64,000 bases of DNA, taken from Actinomyces marseillensis (lineage in GTDB: Bacteria > Actinomycetota > Actinomycetes > Actinomycetales > Actinomycetaceae). The DNA is taken from assembly GCF_900155605.1 (NCBI RefSeq), contig NZ_LT707420.1, positions 1,505,539 to 1,569,538 on the forward strand, given 5' to 3'. The notes under the pieces are model-generated. The model was given only the letters and a program-made list of their open reading frames with translations, was not told the DNA's origin and did no database searches. This document shows, piece after piece, positions 63,924 through 64,000 of the stretch. The position numbers and the translations under genes are program-made. The stretch's first letter is position 1; every line of letters starts with the position of its first letter.

Positions 63924-64000
63924 GTGTTGTGGCGGTGTCCTACTCTCCCACACCCTCCCAGGTGCAGTACCATCGGCGCTTGCGGGCTTAGCTTCCAGGT
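63924..64000 (-). rRNA. rrf: 5S ribosomal RNA, 3' part (cut by window edge)
   Basis: On the minus strand the sequence reads GGAAGCTAAGCCCGC, then GCGCCGATGGTACTGCACC, GGGAGGGTGTGGGAG and AGTAGGACACCGCCAC, the conserved 3' two-thirds of bacterial 5S rRNA with loops B, D and E recognisable. About 77 of roughly 117 bases are inside the window; the exact 3' end (about 63924) is estimated. The rest of the rRNA operon should lie beyond base 64000. Confidence 0.94.

Noticed and set aside
1..64000. Frequent CGAGGCC on the plus strand (for example near 11004, 13916, 25395, 32114, 38714, 40184), considered as a possible chromosome-orienting motif
   Set aside because: Nearly all cases are in minus-strand genes, where the sense reading GGCCTCG fits common Gly-Leu or Ala-Ser codons; the plus-strand MFS gene has GGCCTCG on its own sense strand. 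Codon use explains it.

Overview
The window comes from an actinobacterium of moderate GC content, most likely of the Actinomycetales (Actinomyces, Schaalia or Mobiluncus-like). The grounds are a phosphatidylinositol-mannoside operon (thrS-HIT-pgsA-patA-pimA), paired pdxS/pdxT, the adjacent glnE/glnA2 pair, SteA/SteB, a GlgM-type GT4 enzyme beside glgC, and a SufR-BDCSUT iron-sulfur operon. There are no phage genes, insertion sequences, CRISPR arrays or tRNA genes, and no gap without a gene exceeds about 260 bases. Nearly all genes lie on the minus strand; only an MFS transporter, a small zinc-ribbon gene and glgC are on the plus strand.

Layout. 1-14.5 kb: 5' part of alaS, rpsD, rarA, an L,D-transpeptidase, a YciO/Sua5-like protein, a GH31 glycosidase, aspS, an MFS transporter, a DEAD-box RNA helicase and hisS. 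14.5-27.7 kb: MBL-fold hydrolase, DUF349 protein, rel, apt, secF, secD, yajC, ruvB, ruvA, ruvC, pdxT, pdxS, yebC. 27.9-38 kb: zinc-ribbon protein, histidine phosphatase, glnE, glnA2, SPFH, NfeD, orphan ABC ATPase, glgM, divergent glgC. 38-45.7 kb: Nudix, PrsW, LemA-like, pimA, patA, pgsA, HIT, thrS. 45.9-48.2 kb: a FemAB-like transferase plus an ATP-grasp ligase. 48.2-54.7 kb: suf operon. 54.8-63.7 kb: Nudix, steB, steA, recN, nadK, tlyA, a 46-codon gene and a large RG-rich/TPR/HAD fusion. 63.9-64 kb: rRNA terminator and the 3' part of a 5S rRNA gene. From memory, the alaS-to-thrS order follows Mycobacterium tuberculosis Rv2555c-Rv2614c, the 55-64 kb block follows Rv1691-Rv1698, and the suf block follows Rv1460-Rv1466; the glnE and glg genes appear as blocks inserted into that frame.

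How it works together. The window combines translation (four aminoacyl-tRNA synthetases, S4, TlyA, a helicase), stringent response and purine salvage (Rel, Apt), protein export (SecDF-YajC), recombination repair (RuvABC, RecN, RarA), B6 synthesis, nitrogen control (GlnE/GlnA2), glycogen or maltosyl-phosphate metabolism, inositol lipids, and envelope and septum biology (L,D-transpeptidase, FemAB/ATP-grasp pair, SteAB). Tight overlaps (ATGA, GTGA, TAGTG, TGATG) indicate long co-translated operons.

Most worth a second look: a FemAB + ATP-grasp pair that could build the peptidoglycan cross-bridge; a CAAC-N6-GTTG palindrome next to a -10 box ahead of sufR; an RG-repeat/TPR/HAD fusion containing a 219-bp tandem duplication and resembling the helicase tail; a perfect 13-bp inverted repeat in the first codons of rel; and an 18-nt near-palindrome just before glgC.
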